A stretch of 36,120 bases of DNA from Pseudonocardia halophobica (lineage in GTDB: Bacteria > Actinomycetota > Actinomycetes > Mycobacteriales > Pseudonocardiaceae), in the NCBI RefSeq assembly GCF_027922425.1, contig NZ_BSFQ01000055.1, positions 1-36,120 of the forward strand, in the 5' to 3' direction. The notes below the pieces were generated by a model that did no database searches, had not been told where the DNA came from, and saw only the letters and a program-made list of their open reading frames with translations. Below, piece by piece: positions 7,226 through 15,903 of this stretch (position 1 is the first letter of the stretch; each line of letters begins with the position of its first letter). A program made the position numbers and the translations under genes.

Positions 7226-10200
7226 GTGTTGTTCGTCGGCCGGACACACGCGCTGTCGCGGTTGCTCGCCGCGGTCACCGATGCCGCGGACGGTCAGTCA
7301 CGGCACGTGCTGGTCGCAGGCGAGGCCGGGATGGGCAAGAGCATGCTGGTCGGCGTCGCGGTCGCGCGCGCTGGGCTATCCCTCGGCTGGGGCACGTGCG
7401 CCGAGGCCGGGCGGACTCCGGCGTTCTGGCCGTGGAGCGCGGCCCTGCGCCGGCTGCTCGCCGATGTCGAGCCGGCCACCGCTGCGGAGCTGACGCGCAC
7501 CGACCGGGCCGAGCTGACCCGGCTGCTCCCGGAGCTCGCTTCGCCGGGTGCCGCGGTCGATCCGGAGGAGCCTGCCGACACCGACGCGGCGCGGCTGCGC
7601 CTGTTCGACGCCGTCGCCGGCCTGCTGGAGCGGCTGGCCTGCGAGCGCCCGGCGCTCGTGGTGCTCGACGACCTGCAGTGGGCCGACGAGTCGTCGCTGG
7701 ACCTGCTGGAGTTCGTCACCCAACCGGTCCGGCCGGTCCCGCTGGTGGTCGTCGGCATGTACCGGCACGACGAGCTGTCCGACCAGGCCGCCCGCTCCCT
7801 GGCGCGGACCGCGGTCCGCGGGGAGTGCCTGCAGCTGCACGGGCTGTCGCCGGGGGAGGTGTTCGACCTCGTCGCCGGCGCCGTGGGTGCCGACGCGGCC
7901 GAGCGGTGGGCCGTCGAGGTGCACCGGCGCACGGACGGCCATCCGTTCCTCGCCCGCCAGCTCGCCGAGCTGCTGGCCGATCCGGTCCAGCCGGCGGGTG
8001 TCGTGCCGGCGGCCGCGCAGGACCTCGTCGCACGACGCATGAATCGGCTCGCCCCGGCGTGCCGGGAGCTGATCGAGGCGGCCGCGGTCGCCGGGGGCGA
8101 GGTGAGCCCCGACGTGCTCGGCGAGGTCTCAGGTGTCGACGTGGTGACGGTCGCGGCGCTGGTCGCCGAGGCCGCGCACGCGGGTGTGCTCGTCGCCAAT
8201 GCCGGGGCCGGCCCGGCCCTGTTCGCACACGACCTGTTCCGGGAGTCGATCTACCTTCGGCTCGCGGCTCCGCAGCGGATGGCCCTGCACCAGCGGGTCA
8301 CCGATGCGCTCGAGCACCGTCACGCCCGCGGCGGCGCGGTCGAGCCCGCCGAGCTGGCCCGGCACAGCGCGGCGGCCGTGCCGCTGGGCAGTCCGGAGCG
8401 CGCCGTCCGGTGGGCTCGAGCGGCGGCCGGAGCCGAGCGGGACCGTCTGGCGTTCGCCGAGGCGGCCGGTCACCTGGCCCGCGCTCGTCAGGCGATCGAG
8501 GACGCCGGTGACGCCTCGGCCTGCGGCTCGCTGGTCGACCTGCTCGTGGAGGAGGCGGACGCCCGAGCCCGGGCCGGTGACCCGTCCGGGGCCCGGGCCC
8601 GGTTGGAGGACGCGGGCCGCCGGGCCGCGGCGCTGCAGGACGCCGAGCGACTTGGGCGGGTCGCCCTGGGCGTGCAACGGCTCGGCGCCCGGTTCGCGAT
8701 GCGCCGGGACGCGGTCATCGGCCGGCTCGAGGCGGCCCGTCGTGAGTTGGGCGAGTCCGGCACCGTTCTGGAGGCGCAGCTGGCGGCGAGCCTGGCCCGC
8801 GAACTGGCGCACTCCGTCCCGGAGGACAGGGCACGGGCGCAGCCGCTGTCGGAAAGGGCCGTCGCACTGGCTCGCCGGCACGACGACCCGGCGACCCTCG
8901 CCGCGTGCCTGCTCGCCCACCACGACGTGCTGTGGACGCCCGGTCGCAGTGCCGAGCGGATCGCTCTGGGTCGGGAGATCGCCGACCTGGCCGCACGCAC
9001 CGGTGACCGGGAGCGGCAGGCCGAAGGCCGCCTGCTCGCCGCCACCGCCCTGCTGGAGGAAGGCTCCGCGGCGTTCCGCGCCGCGTTGACCGAGTACCTC
9101 CACCTCGCCGAGGGTTTCGGCCAGCCTCGCCACGACTACCTGGCGCTGACCCGCCGCGGCGCGCTCGCGCTCGTCGACGGCCGCCTGGACGAGGCCGAGA
9201 AGCTGATCGACGAGGCGGGTGCGCTGGGGGAGCGGATCGGCGAGCCGGACACCGAGAACGTCCGGACCGGTCAGCTGGCGGAGCTGGCCCGGGCGCGTGG
9301 CGAGCGGGACCGGTTGCGCACCGTTGCCGCGGCTGCGATCCGGTGCTGGGTCGGGGTCCCCTCGCACGCACACGCCGTTGCCGCCGGTCTGCTCGCCCGC
9401 GCGGGTGGACCCGAGGACCTCGACGCCGCGCGACGCGCCCTGGACACCGTGATCGCGCTCGACACCTGGCGCGAGGATCGCTCCTACCTGTGGTCGCTGT
9501 TCATCGGCGGGATGGTGAGCGCCGCGGTCCGCCTCGACGATGAGCATCTGTGCGCGCAGCTGCTCACCGAGCTGCAACCCCACACCGGCACCTGCGGCGT
9601 CGGCGGATCGCTGGTGTGCTTCGTCGGCAGCAACGCGCACTGGGCGGGCCTCGCCGCCCGCGCGCTGGGTCGCACCGAGGAGGCTCATCGCCGGCTCGAG
9701 GAGGCACTGGTGGTGCACCGCCGCCTCGGCGCGCGGACCTGGGAGGCGGAAAGCCACCTCGAACTCGCCGCCCTCGGCGCTGCAGGCTCGCATGTCGAGC
9801 GTGCCGCCCGACTCGCACGTGAGCTCGGCCTCTCCGGTGTGCTCGACCGGCTCCCGGCCACGCAGAGCGTTGCGCCACCCCAGCGATCGACCGGGCGCGT
9901 CGCGGAACTTCGCCGTGACGGCGAGCTGTGGCTGATCCGATACGGAACGGCGACGGCGCACCTGCGGGACTCCAAGGGCCTGGCCGACCTGCACACGCTG
10001 CTGTCCCGACCCGGCGCCGACGTGCACGTCCTGGAACTGGCCGGCGCCGGCCGTGCCGAGAGCGACTCGGGAACGGTACTCGACCCCACCGCGCGAGCCG
10101 CCTATCGACACCGCCTCACCGAACTCGACCAGGATCTGGCCGACGCCCGCGCCGATCACGACATCGGGCGCGTCCAGCGCCTGGACGACCAACGAGCCGC

Positions 10201-10453
10201 GCTGATCGCCGAGCTCGGCCGAGCCACCGGTCTCGCCGGACGCCCTCGACGGCTCGGCGCCAGCACCAGCGAACGAGCGCGGAAAACCGTCACCTCCCGG
10301 CTCCGCGAGGCGATCCGCCGCATCGAGATGGTCGTGCCCGAGCTCGGTGCGCACCTCGACCGTTCCGTGATCACCGGCGGCATGTGCCGCTACGAACCGA
10401 CGACCGACGTTGTCTGGCGGCTCTCACGCGACACCGTCTCCGGCCGAGAGTGA
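7226..10453 (+). CDS. Large AAA-type ATPase signalling protein with TPR-like helical repeats and conserved C-terminal module (1075 aa)
   Basis: The N-terminal ATPase has a Walker A loop GEAGMGKS (residues 32-39), a Walker B-like ALVVLDDLQWADESS (about 140-155), and a sensor-like region followed by a winged-helix segment. This order is that of STAND/LuxR-type (LAL) regulators. The middle 500 residues are Ala/Leu/Arg/Glu-rich helical repeats of TPR type. Unlike classical LAL regulators there is no LuxR helix-turn-helix at the end. Instead, from about residue 900, it carries a module read as GELWLIRYG, RDSKGLADLHTLL, AYRHRLTELDQDLADAR and TSRLREAIRRIE, ending in TGGMCRYEP. I remember this module as recurrent in actinobacterial ATPases of unknown output. 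I chose the GTG giving MLFVGRTHAL; an ATG at 7184 would add 14 residues. It probably senses a ligand or stress and acts on the divergent methyltransferase, which is an inference from position. Confidence 0.85.
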   Translation: MLFVGRTHALSRLLAAVTDAADGQSRHVLVAGEAGMGKSMLVGVAVARAGLSLGWGTCAEAGRTPAFWPWSAALRRLLADVEPATAAELTRTDRAELTRLLPELASPGAAVDPEEPADTDAARLRLFDAVAGLLERLACERPALVVLDDLQWADESSLDLLEFVTQPVRPVPLVVVGMYRHDELSDQAARSLARTAVRGECLQLHGLSPGEVFDLVAGAVGADAAERWAVEVHRRTDGHPFLARQLAELLADPVQPAGVVPAAAQDLVARRMNRLAPACRELIEAAAVAGGEVSPDVLGEVSGVDVVTVAALVAEAAHAGVLVANAGAGPALFAHDLFRESIYLRLAAPQRMALHQRVTDALEHRHARGGAVEPAELARHSAAAVPLGSPERAVRWARAAAGAERDRLAFAEAAGHLARARQAIEDAGDASACGSLVDLLVEEADARARAGDPSGARARLEDAGRRAAALQDAERLGRVALGVQRLGARFAMRRDAVIGRLEAARRELGESGTVLEAQLAASLARELAHSVPEDRARAQPLSERAVALARRHDDPATLAACLLAHHDVLWTPGRSAERIALGREIADLAARTGDRERQAEGRLLAATALLEEGSAAFRAALTEYLHLAEGFGQPRHDYLALTRRGALALVDGRLDEAEKLIDEAGALGERIGEPDTENVRTGQLAELARARGERDRLRTVAAAAIRCWVGVPSHAHAVAAGLLARAGGPEDLDAARRALDTVIALDTWREDRSYLWSLFIGGMVSAAVRLDDEHLCAQLLTELQPHTGTCGVGGSLVCFVGSNAHWAGLAARALGRTEEAHRRLEEALVVHRRLGARTWEAESHLELAALGAAGSHVERAARLARELGLSGVLDRLPATQSVAPPQRSTGRVAELRRDGELWLIRYGTATAHLRDSKGLADLHTLLSRPGADVHVLELAGAGRAESDSGTVLDPTARAAYRHRLTELDQDLADARADHDIGRVQRLDDQRAALIAELGRATGLAGRPRRLGASTSERARKTVTSRLREAIRRIEMVVPELGAHLDRSVITGGMCRYEPTTDVVWRLSRDTVSGRE

Positions 10454-10751
10454 GGCCGGCGGCCGCGAGACCTCGCCCCGCCTCGAGCGCCCGGTAGGCC
10501 CCCGGGCCTGCGAGCGAGTACGCCCTGACGACACCCACGCAGGTCCTCAGGCGGCGGGACGGTCGGAGGCGTGGGTGGAAGGACGCAGGTCGGGTTGGAC
10601 AGAGATCCGTCGGCTTCGGCGGCGCGTGGGGATCGGTGCGCCGGATTCGGCCCCGTGCTCGAATCCGCGGTCGCAGCACTCACCTCCTGTCACATACTCC
10701 TTGGCGTGGGCCGGGGTCCTGATCCGGCGAAGCGACCAGACGGAGTAGCTG
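10454..10751. other. 298-bp intergenic region without recognised genes
   Basis: No gene or RNA is recognised here. The right end should carry the promoter of the alpha/beta hydrolase. A short GTGCT/AGCAC inverted repeat lies around 10660-10680, which is too common a pattern to interpret. Confidence 0.4.
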
Positions 10752-11507
10752 GTGACGGATGAGCAAGCCGCAGTGGGCGAGGAGGACCGTTCCGTACTGA
10801 CTCGGCCTGCGCCCGGACCGGACGAGGTGCGGAGGTACGGCGACGATCGCGACCAGCTGGTCGAGATCTACCGCGGCGGTACGGGGGCGGGCCTGATCTG
10901 CTTGATCCACGGCGGCTTCTGGCGGCCTGCCTATGACCGGACGCATCTGCGGCCGCTCGCGTCGGCGCTGCGCGAGGAGGGCCGGACGGTGGTGTCCGTG
11001 GAGTACCGCCGGGTGCCGGGCGACCCGGACGCCTCGACGACCGACGTCCGGGCGGCATTGGCGCTCGCGGCGGAGGTCGGCGGACCGATCGTCGTTGCGG
11101 GGCATTCCGCCGGCGGGCACCTCGCCCTGTGGGCCGCGGCGTCGGCGCCGCCTCCGGGGCTGGTCGCAACCGTCGCGCTCGCGCCGGTGGCCGACCTCGT
11201 CGCGGCCGATCGGGCCGGGCTGGGTGACGGTGCGGTCGCGGCGTTCCTGGGCGTCGGTCCGGAGTGCCGTCCCGATCTCGACCCGATCGAACTGGGCCCA
11301 GGCGGGTCTGCGGTGACGATCGTCCACGGCGAGCGGGACGCGGTTGTGCCGCCGGCGCAGGCTCATCGCTTCGCGGAGGCTCACCCGGGGACCGACGTCG
11401 TCGTCGTCCCCGGAACGGGGCATTTCGCGTTGATCGATCCGCTGTCGTCGGCCTGGCCCGTGGTCCACTCGCGGCTTGTCGAGCCTTTGTCGGTCGATCA
11501 ACCATGA
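10752..11507 (+). CDS. Alpha/beta hydrolase of the arylformamidase-like (HGGFW) type
   Basis: The protein has the oxyanion-hole motif LIHGGFWRPAYDR and the nucleophile elbow GHSAGGHLALWAA (catalytic Ser in GHSAG). A C-terminal HGERDAVVPPAQA carries the acid, and PGTGHFALIDP carries the catalytic His. The HGGFW pattern is shared with kynurenine formamidase and related esterases. No kynureninase or tryptophan dioxygenase is encoded nearby, so that role is not supported. The start is a GTG preceded by GGAGTAG. The length of 251 residues is normal, and there is no secretion signal. Substrate unknown: an ester or formamide. It appears monocistronic, as the following 50 bases lead into a decayed gene. 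Confidence 0.85.
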   Translation: MTDEQAAVGEEDRSVLTRPAPGPDEVRRYGDDRDQLVEIYRGGTGAGLICLIHGGFWRPAYDRTHLRPLASALREEGRTVVSVEYRRVPGDPDASTTDVRAALALAAEVGGPIVVAGHSAGGHLALWAAASAPPPGLVATVALAPVADLVAADRAGLGDGAVAAFLGVGPECRPDLDPIELGPGGSAVTIVHGERDAVVPPAQAHRFAEAHPGTDVVVVPGTGHFALIDPLSSAWPVVHSRLVEPLSVDQP

Positions 11508-11554
11508 AGGCCGCGGCTCACGAAAGGCTGCCAGGCGACCGTAGGGATCCCGTC

Positions 11555-11678
11555 ATGAAGATCGACCGGCTCGACCACTTCGTCCTCACCGTCGCCGACC
11601 ACGGGCCCCATCCGCAGCGTGTACATCCGCGACCCGGACAGGAGCCTCGTCGAGCTCAGCGTCTACCAGGACCGCTGA
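11555..11678 (+). pseudogene. Internally deleted VOC/glyoxalase-family gene
   Basis: An ATG opens MKIDRLDHFVLTVAD, the standard N-terminus of a short vicinal-oxygen-chelate (VOC) protein with its first metal-binding His. After a few codons the sequence jumps, out of frame, to GPIRSVYIRDPDRSLVELS and a TGA, the usual C-terminus of the same family. About 80 central residues are missing and the two pieces are in different frames. This is a gene that lost its middle, not an intact small protein. It follows the hydrolase by 47 bases. Confidence 0.8.
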
Positions 11679-11873
11679 CCGCGCTCCATACGGTCCGGTT
11701 CAGTCGCCCAGGTCATGACGGGTGCTCCGAGGATGTCCTCGTCGACGTCGACGCCGGGGCCGGGCGCGGTGGGTGGGAGGACCCCGCCGTCGCTCGTGTG
11801 GCAGCGGGCCGCGGTCAGGTCGGGGAACGTCCGGCGGCTCGGATGGGCGCTCTCCGGGAAGTACGTGACGGGC
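11663..11873 (-). pseudogene. C-terminal remnant, possibly of a mandelate racemase / enolase-superfamily enzyme
   Basis: In one minus-strand frame the sequence reads VTYFPESAHPSRRTFPDL, then DGGVLPPTAPGPGVDVDEDIL, then a TAG. The order YFPES, then a DGxxxxPxxPGxGVxxDED segment near the end, is what enolase-superfamily dehydratases and racemases show at their C-terminus. No start or catalytic barrel is present. The tail lies directly behind the DUF2332 gene and overlaps the tail of the VOC relic on the other strand. The assignment rests on a short motif. Confidence 0.4.
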
Positions 11874-11885
11874 CATGCACGTCCA

Positions 11886-12953
11886 CTACGGCTCTCCTGC
11901 CAGCCACGCCAGCATGCCGCCCTGCGACCAGGCGCGGCCGAGGGCTTCGGTGTGCAGGGTCGACCCGTCGAACACCGCCAGGCCGATGATGCTGTGGCCG
12001 GAGGCGCGGCGGTCGCCGAGTGTCGGGATGGCCGGCGCGACGCCGACCCCCTCCGCCGACACCCACACCACCGGGCGGCCGGGTGCGGCGTCGTCGAGGC
12101 GGTGCAGGAAGCGCAACCGGTTCTCGAGCGAAAGGCGCGACAGCGCCCACGTCGTGGTGACGACGGGCAGGGCGTCCGCGGGCACGCGGGCGAAGGCGTC
12201 CGGCAGCACCTCGACGACGTCGCCCCTCAGCAGCACCGGCGGGGCCGTCGCCGCCAACGCCATCTCCGCGTCAAGCCTCGCGAGCCGCTCCGGCTGATCC
12301 GGCGGCACGCAGGCGCGCAACCACCGGGCGTCGTCCGCGTCGCTCACGTCGACCGGATCGAGGTCGACGCCGATCCGGGCGACGACCTGCGGCATCGTGC
12401 GCGTCGGGACGGGCCGGGCTCCCACGATCGAGCACGACATCTGTACGGGGGACGACGGGTCGCCCAGCGACTGCCCGTTGCCGTACGTGAGGCCGACGCG
12501 GTCGACACTGAGATTGAGCCCGGCCGAACAGCCGACGTCGATCAGCCCGACGGCCTTCGCGCCCACCCGCCGTGCCGCCTCGGCGAGGGCCGGATACAGC
12601 ACGGCGCAGCGTCCGGTCTCGTTCGGCCGCGTCGGCCGGCGCACGGCGACGGCCACCACCGCGTCGGTCATCCGCACCAGCGTGTCGATCGCCGCGCGGG
12701 CAGCGGCGTCGCCGTCCGCAGCGGCGTAGGCCGCGGCGAGTGCCGGGGCGCGGCCGGCGAGGGCGAGGTCGTGCAGCGCGGCGAGGATCACCGTGGGGTG
12801 CCGCGAGCGCGCCGGTGCCGCTTCGACGGCACGCAGCGCCTCCTCGGACTCGCTCAGCGCGACGGCCACGCGCTCGTACAGCGGCGACGTCCCGGCGGTC
12901 TCGACCTCGCCGAAGCGGCGGTACACCTCGGCGAGGGAGCGAGCTCTACCCAC
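11886..12953 (-). CDS. DUF2332 domain-containing protein
   Basis: The sequence starts near VGRARSLAEVYRRFGEVETA and continues SPLYERVAVAL, then LIDVGCSAGLNLSVDRVGL, ending VFDGSTLHTEALGRAWSQGG. The opening RRFGxxEAxGxSPLYERxA and the central IDVGxSAGLNL are signatures of DUF2332, an actinobacterial family of about 340 residues. The GxSAGLNL loop resembles a Rossmann-type nucleotide or SAM-binding loop, so a methyltransferase-like fold is plausible, but no activity is known to me. I chose the GTG giving 355 residues because the 34 codons further upstream look non-coding. It is divergent from the GyrI-like gene with 126 bases between the starts. Confidence 0.85.
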   Translation of the reverse strand: MGRARSLAEVYRRFGEVETAGTSPLYERVAVALSESEEALRAVEAAPARSRHPTVILAALHDLALAGRAPALAAAYAAADGDAAARAAIDTLVRMTDAVVAVAVRRPTRPNETGRCAVLYPALAEAARRVGAKAVGLIDVGCSAGLNLSVDRVGLTYGNGQSLGDPSSPVQMSCSIVGARPVPTRTMPQVVARIGVDLDPVDVSDADDARWLRACVPPDQPERLARLDAEMALAATAPPVLLRGDVVEVLPDAFARVPADALPVVTTTWALSRLSLENRLRFLHRLDDAAPGRPVVWVSAEGVGVAPAIPTLGDRRASGHSIIGLAVFDGSTLHTEALGRAWSQGGMLAWLAGEP

Positions 12954-13079
12954 GGATGCGGCGCTCCCTGCGGTCGGCCCCTGGCATCCCGGCGATCCTA
13001 GGGCGCGCGTGACGGACGGGTCGGAGTGCGACACGCTCCGGGCGTCCGCACGCACTCGTCACCAGTCGGGAGGGACCGC

Positions 13080-13697
13080 GTGGCCACCAAGGTGGACCTG
13101 AAGCGGGAGTTGCCGTGCTACCGGGCCCGGCGCGACTCGCCGGAGGTCCTGGACGTGCCCGACCTCCAATATCTGATGATCGACGGCCACGGCGACCCGA
13201 ACACCCCGGTGTACGAGGCCGCGGTGTCGGCGCTGTACCCCCTCGCCTACGCGCTCAAGTTCGCCAGCAGGACCGAGCTCGGCCGCGACTACGTCGTGAT
13301 GCCGCTGGAAGGGCTCTGGTGGGCCGAGGACATGGGCGCCTTCACCACCGTGCGGGACAAGTCCCGGTGGGACTGGACTATGATGATCATGGTGCCCGGC
13401 TGGACCACGGGCGAGATGTTCGACGCGGCCGTCGAGAAGGTCGCCTCGAAGGCGCCGCCCTCCCGGTTGGCCGACGTCCGCATGGCGACCCTGGCGGAAG
13501 GTCGCTGCGTCCAGGCGCTGCACGTCGGCGCCTACGACGACGAGGCCGAGCTGCTGCGGCACATGCACCACGAGTTCATCCCGGAGCACGGCCTCACCAT
13601 GGTCGGCAAGCACCACGAGATCTATCTGAGTGATCCGCGGCGGGCCGACCCGTCGAGGCTGCGGACCATCCTCCGGCAGCCGGTGGCCGAGGCCTGA
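13080..13697 (+). CDS. GyrI-like small-molecule-binding protein
   Basis: The sequence MATKVDLKRELPCYRARRDSP followed by VPDLQYLMIDGHGDPNTPVY, ALYPLAYALKF and PLEGLWWAED matches the GyrI-like/SOUL-related family that binds hydrophobic or cationic ligands; members occur alone or fused to MerR/AraC regulators. There is no DNA-binding domain here, so this is the stand-alone form of about 205 residues. Conserved aromatic residues (WWAED, RWDWTMMIM) probably line the ligand pocket. The start is a GTG with GGGAGGG about eight bases upstream. It is followed after 58 bases by an LLM oxidoreductase on the same strand, so the two may be cotranscribed. Confidence 0.85.
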   Translation: MATKVDLKRELPCYRARRDSPEVLDVPDLQYLMIDGHGDPNTPVYEAAVSALYPLAYALKFASRTELGRDYVVMPLEGLWWAEDMGAFTTVRDKSRWDWTMMIMVPGWTTGEMFDAAVEKVASKAPPSRLADVRMATLAEGRCVQALHVGAYDDEAELLRHMHHEFIPEHGLTMVGKHHEIYLSDPRRADPSRLRTILRQPVAEA

Positions 13698-13755
13698 TCC
13701 CGGCCCCCGGGTGCGCGATGCTGGCCGGAGACCGTCACGGATCCGGGGGTGGGGA

Positions 13756-14631
13756 ATGAGGCCGTTCCGATTCGGCGTGAACCTGACGTCGTTCGAGGAC
13801 CGGGCGACGTGGGTGGCGACGTGCCGGCACGTCGAGGAGCAGGGGTACGACGTCGTCCTCGTGCCCGACCATCTCGGCATGCCGGCGCCCTTCCCGGCGC
13901 TCGCCGCCGCCGCGGACGCCACCGAGCGGGTGCGGCTCGGCACCTTCGTGCTCAACGCCGGGTTCTGGAACCCCACGCTGCTCGCGCGCGAGGTCGCCAC
14001 GCTGGACCAGCTCTCCGGGGGCCGGTTCGAGCTCGGGCTGGGGACGGGCTACAACCGCGCCGAGTTCGACGCCGCCGGCCTGCCCTTCGGCTCGCCCGGC
14101 GAGCGGGTCTCCGCGCTGGAGGACCTCGTCGAGCGGCTCGGCACGGCCCTCGCGGACGGCACGCCGAAGCCCGCCCAGCTGCCGCGGCCGCCGTTGCTCC
14201 TCGGCGGGAACGGCGACCGGATGCTGCGCCTCGCCGCCCGGCACGCGGACACGGTCGCGTTCGCGGGCGCCACGCTCAAGCCCGGCTCCACCACCGGCGA
14301 GCTGCTCCTGCTCACCGCCGAGGAGCTCGACGGGCGGATCGCGCTGGCGGCCGAGGCGGCGGGGGAGCGCGACCCGGAGCGGAACCTGCTGGTCCAGGTC
14401 GTCGCCGTCGTGGACGACCGGCGGGCGGCGATCGAGCAGCTGCGGGCGCAGTTCGGCGTCGACTACCTGACCGTCGAGCAGATGCTGGAGCTGCCCACGC
14501 TCCTCGTCGGGACGGTCGACGAGATCGTCGAGCAGCTCCGGGCGGCCCGCGAGCGGTTCGGGATCAGCTACGTCACGGTGCTCCAGCCGTCGGCGGAGGC
14601 CTTCGCCCCGGTGATCGAGAAGCTTCGCTGA
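13756..14631 (+). CDS. LLM-class F420-dependent oxidoreductase (TIGR03621-like)
   Basis: This is a luciferase-like TIM-barrel enzyme that should use reduced F420 (less likely FMN) to transfer hydride to an unknown substrate. Visible landmarks are FRFGVNLTSFEDR at the start, VVLVPDHLGMPAPFPALAAA, RVRLGTFVLNAGFWNPTLLA, LSGGRFELGLGTGYNRAEFD (the conserved GGR-ELGLGxG segment) and the PPLLLGGNG loop. The length of 291 residues is normal for the MSMEG_2516-like group. The start is an ATG preceded by GGGGGTGGGGA. It may form a unit with the GyrI-like gene just before it. The stop is nine bases from the stop of the nitrilase-fold gene, which converges on it. Confidence 0.88.
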   Translation: MRPFRFGVNLTSFEDRATWVATCRHVEEQGYDVVLVPDHLGMPAPFPALAAAADATERVRLGTFVLNAGFWNPTLLAREVATLDQLSGGRFELGLGTGYNRAEFDAAGLPFGSPGERVSALEDLVERLGTALADGTPKPAQLPRPPLLLGGNGDRMLRLAARHADTVAFAGATLKPGSTTGELLLLTAEELDGRIALAAEAAGERDPERNLLVQVVAVVDDRRAAIEQLRAQFGVDYLTVEQMLELPTLLVGTVDEIVEQLRAARERFGISYVTVLQPSAEAFAPVIEKLR

Positions 14632-14640
14632 GGCCGGCCG

Positions 14641-15726
14641 TCAGCCCTCGTCCCGGGTGCCCGGGTCGGGGCGGCGCCAGACGTCCCGCTCGTGCAGCAG
14701 CTCGACCTGCTTCTCGGTGACCTCGCGCCGGTACTCCTCGTGCGCGTACGGCTTCCGGTGCAGGTAGAGGTTCTTCGGGTAGATCGGCTCCCGGTAGATG
14801 ACCTGGTACTGCTCGGTCGTGAGGTCCTTGAGCCAGTTGCCGAACTGCGCGCGGGAGCGGAAGTCGCGCAGCGCCTGGATGTCGATCGTGCCCGCGACCC
14901 ACGTGGAGTGCCCGGCGTAGCCGACCTGCCCGACGACGTCCCCCCGGTAGTCGCAGACCATGCTCGCCGAGCCGAAGGTGTCGATCGGGATGTCGGAGTC
15001 GGCGTCCAGGTAGTACGTGCCGACCTGGTTCCCGATCACGTACATGTTGTTGTCCAGCGCCCGGGCCCGGTTCTGGATCTCGAAGAAGCCGTTGCCGGCG
15101 TGTGGGTGCGGGTACGGGCCGCGGTAGGCGACCTCGCAGCCGTTCATGGCGAGGCCGCGGGCGTTCTCCGGGTACGACGCCTCGTTGGCCATCATCACGC
15201 CGAGGCGCCCGATCTCGGTGTCCGCCACCGGGTAGAAGGCGTCGAGCCCGTCGCCGTAGAGCTCGACCCAGCGGTCCCAGACGTTGTGCGGCGTGACCGA
15301 GTGCTCGACCGGGAGCAGCGGCACCACCTTGTGGTGGACGAGGACGATCTCCTCCTGCGGGGAGATCGCGAACCCGACGTTGAAGAACCGGCCCGGGAAC
15401 TCCGGGTGCCGCGCCTTCGCGGTGGCCATGACGTAGGCGTCCCACTTGGCGGCCAGCGCGCCGAGCGCGTCCGTCTCCGGGCCGGGGATGTCGATGGCGC
15501 ACTCGGCGGCGAACCACTCGTGGTCGTGGTCGAGCACCTCGTCGTTGAAACCCTGCAGCGCGCCCTCGGGGATGGTGATCAGGCGAACCGGCAGGGCCAT
15601 CGCCGACAGCCACGACGCCGCCTTCATCAGGTGGCCGAGGTGCTCGATGTTGCGCTTGATCTCGTCGCGGTACCGGATGCCCCGCATCGTCGGGACGAGG
15701 CCGACGACCTGGTAGGGCTCGATCAC
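14641..15726 (-). CDS. Nitrilase-superfamily (carbon-nitrogen hydrolase fold) protein lacking the catalytic cysteine
   Basis: The fold is clear: the catalytic Glu region is ITIPEGALQGFND and the Lys region is VLVHHKVVPLLPVEHS. The nucleophile strand reads LGVMMANEASYPENARGLA, where active relatives have a Cys in the position of the Ala (as in AmiE, LIICDDGNYPE). The codon is GCC on direct reading, not TGC. A Cys ten residues later (NGCEVAYRGPYPHP) is not in the nucleophile position. The protein is therefore probably not a classical thiol amidase. I chose the GTG giving MIEPYQVVGL because GAGGAGG sits six bases before it; an upstream ATG would add nine residues. The long C-terminal tail (DLTTEQYQVIYREPIYPKN) is typical of amidase relatives. 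Gene context gives no partner. Confidence 0.85.
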   Translation of the reverse strand: MIEPYQVVGLVPTMRGIRYRDEIKRNIEHLGHLMKAASWLSAMALPVRLITIPEGALQGFNDEVLDHDHEWFAAECAIDIPGPETDALGALAAKWDAYVMATAKARHPEFPGRFFNVGFAISPQEEIVLVHHKVVPLLPVEHSVTPHNVWDRWVELYGDGLDAFYPVADTEIGRLGVMMANEASYPENARGLAMNGCEVAYRGPYPHPHAGNGFFEIQNRARALDNNMYVIGNQVGTYYLDADSDIPIDTFGSASMVCDYRGDVVGQVGYAGHSTWVAGTIDIQALRDFRSRAQFGNWLKDLTTEQYQVIYREPIYPKNLYLHRKPYAHEEYRREVTEKQVELLHERDVWRRPDPGTRDEG

Positions 15727-15903
15727 GGCGCCTCCTCGTGTCCGGCGTCCCATGTCGTCGCACGGTGAGCCTCGTCACGACCATGCCGGACCGAGGGCGC
15801 GGACGCCATCGGCAATTCCGGACGCGGCTCGACGAGTCGTGCCCGATCCGCGTCGGCGTGCGGCGGGCCGGGCGTCCCCGGCGGGTCCGCGCTCCGGGTC
15901 GGC

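Noticed and set aside
7716..10354. Long minus-strand frames inside the ATPase regulator
   Set aside because: They are Arg/Gly/Ala-rich shadows caused by high-GC third positions; the plus-strand frame contains Walker motifs.
10650..10700. Hairpin or tRNA-like structure in the gap after the ATPase regulator
   Set aside because: Only five-base arms were found and no tRNA arms or anticodon could be assembled.
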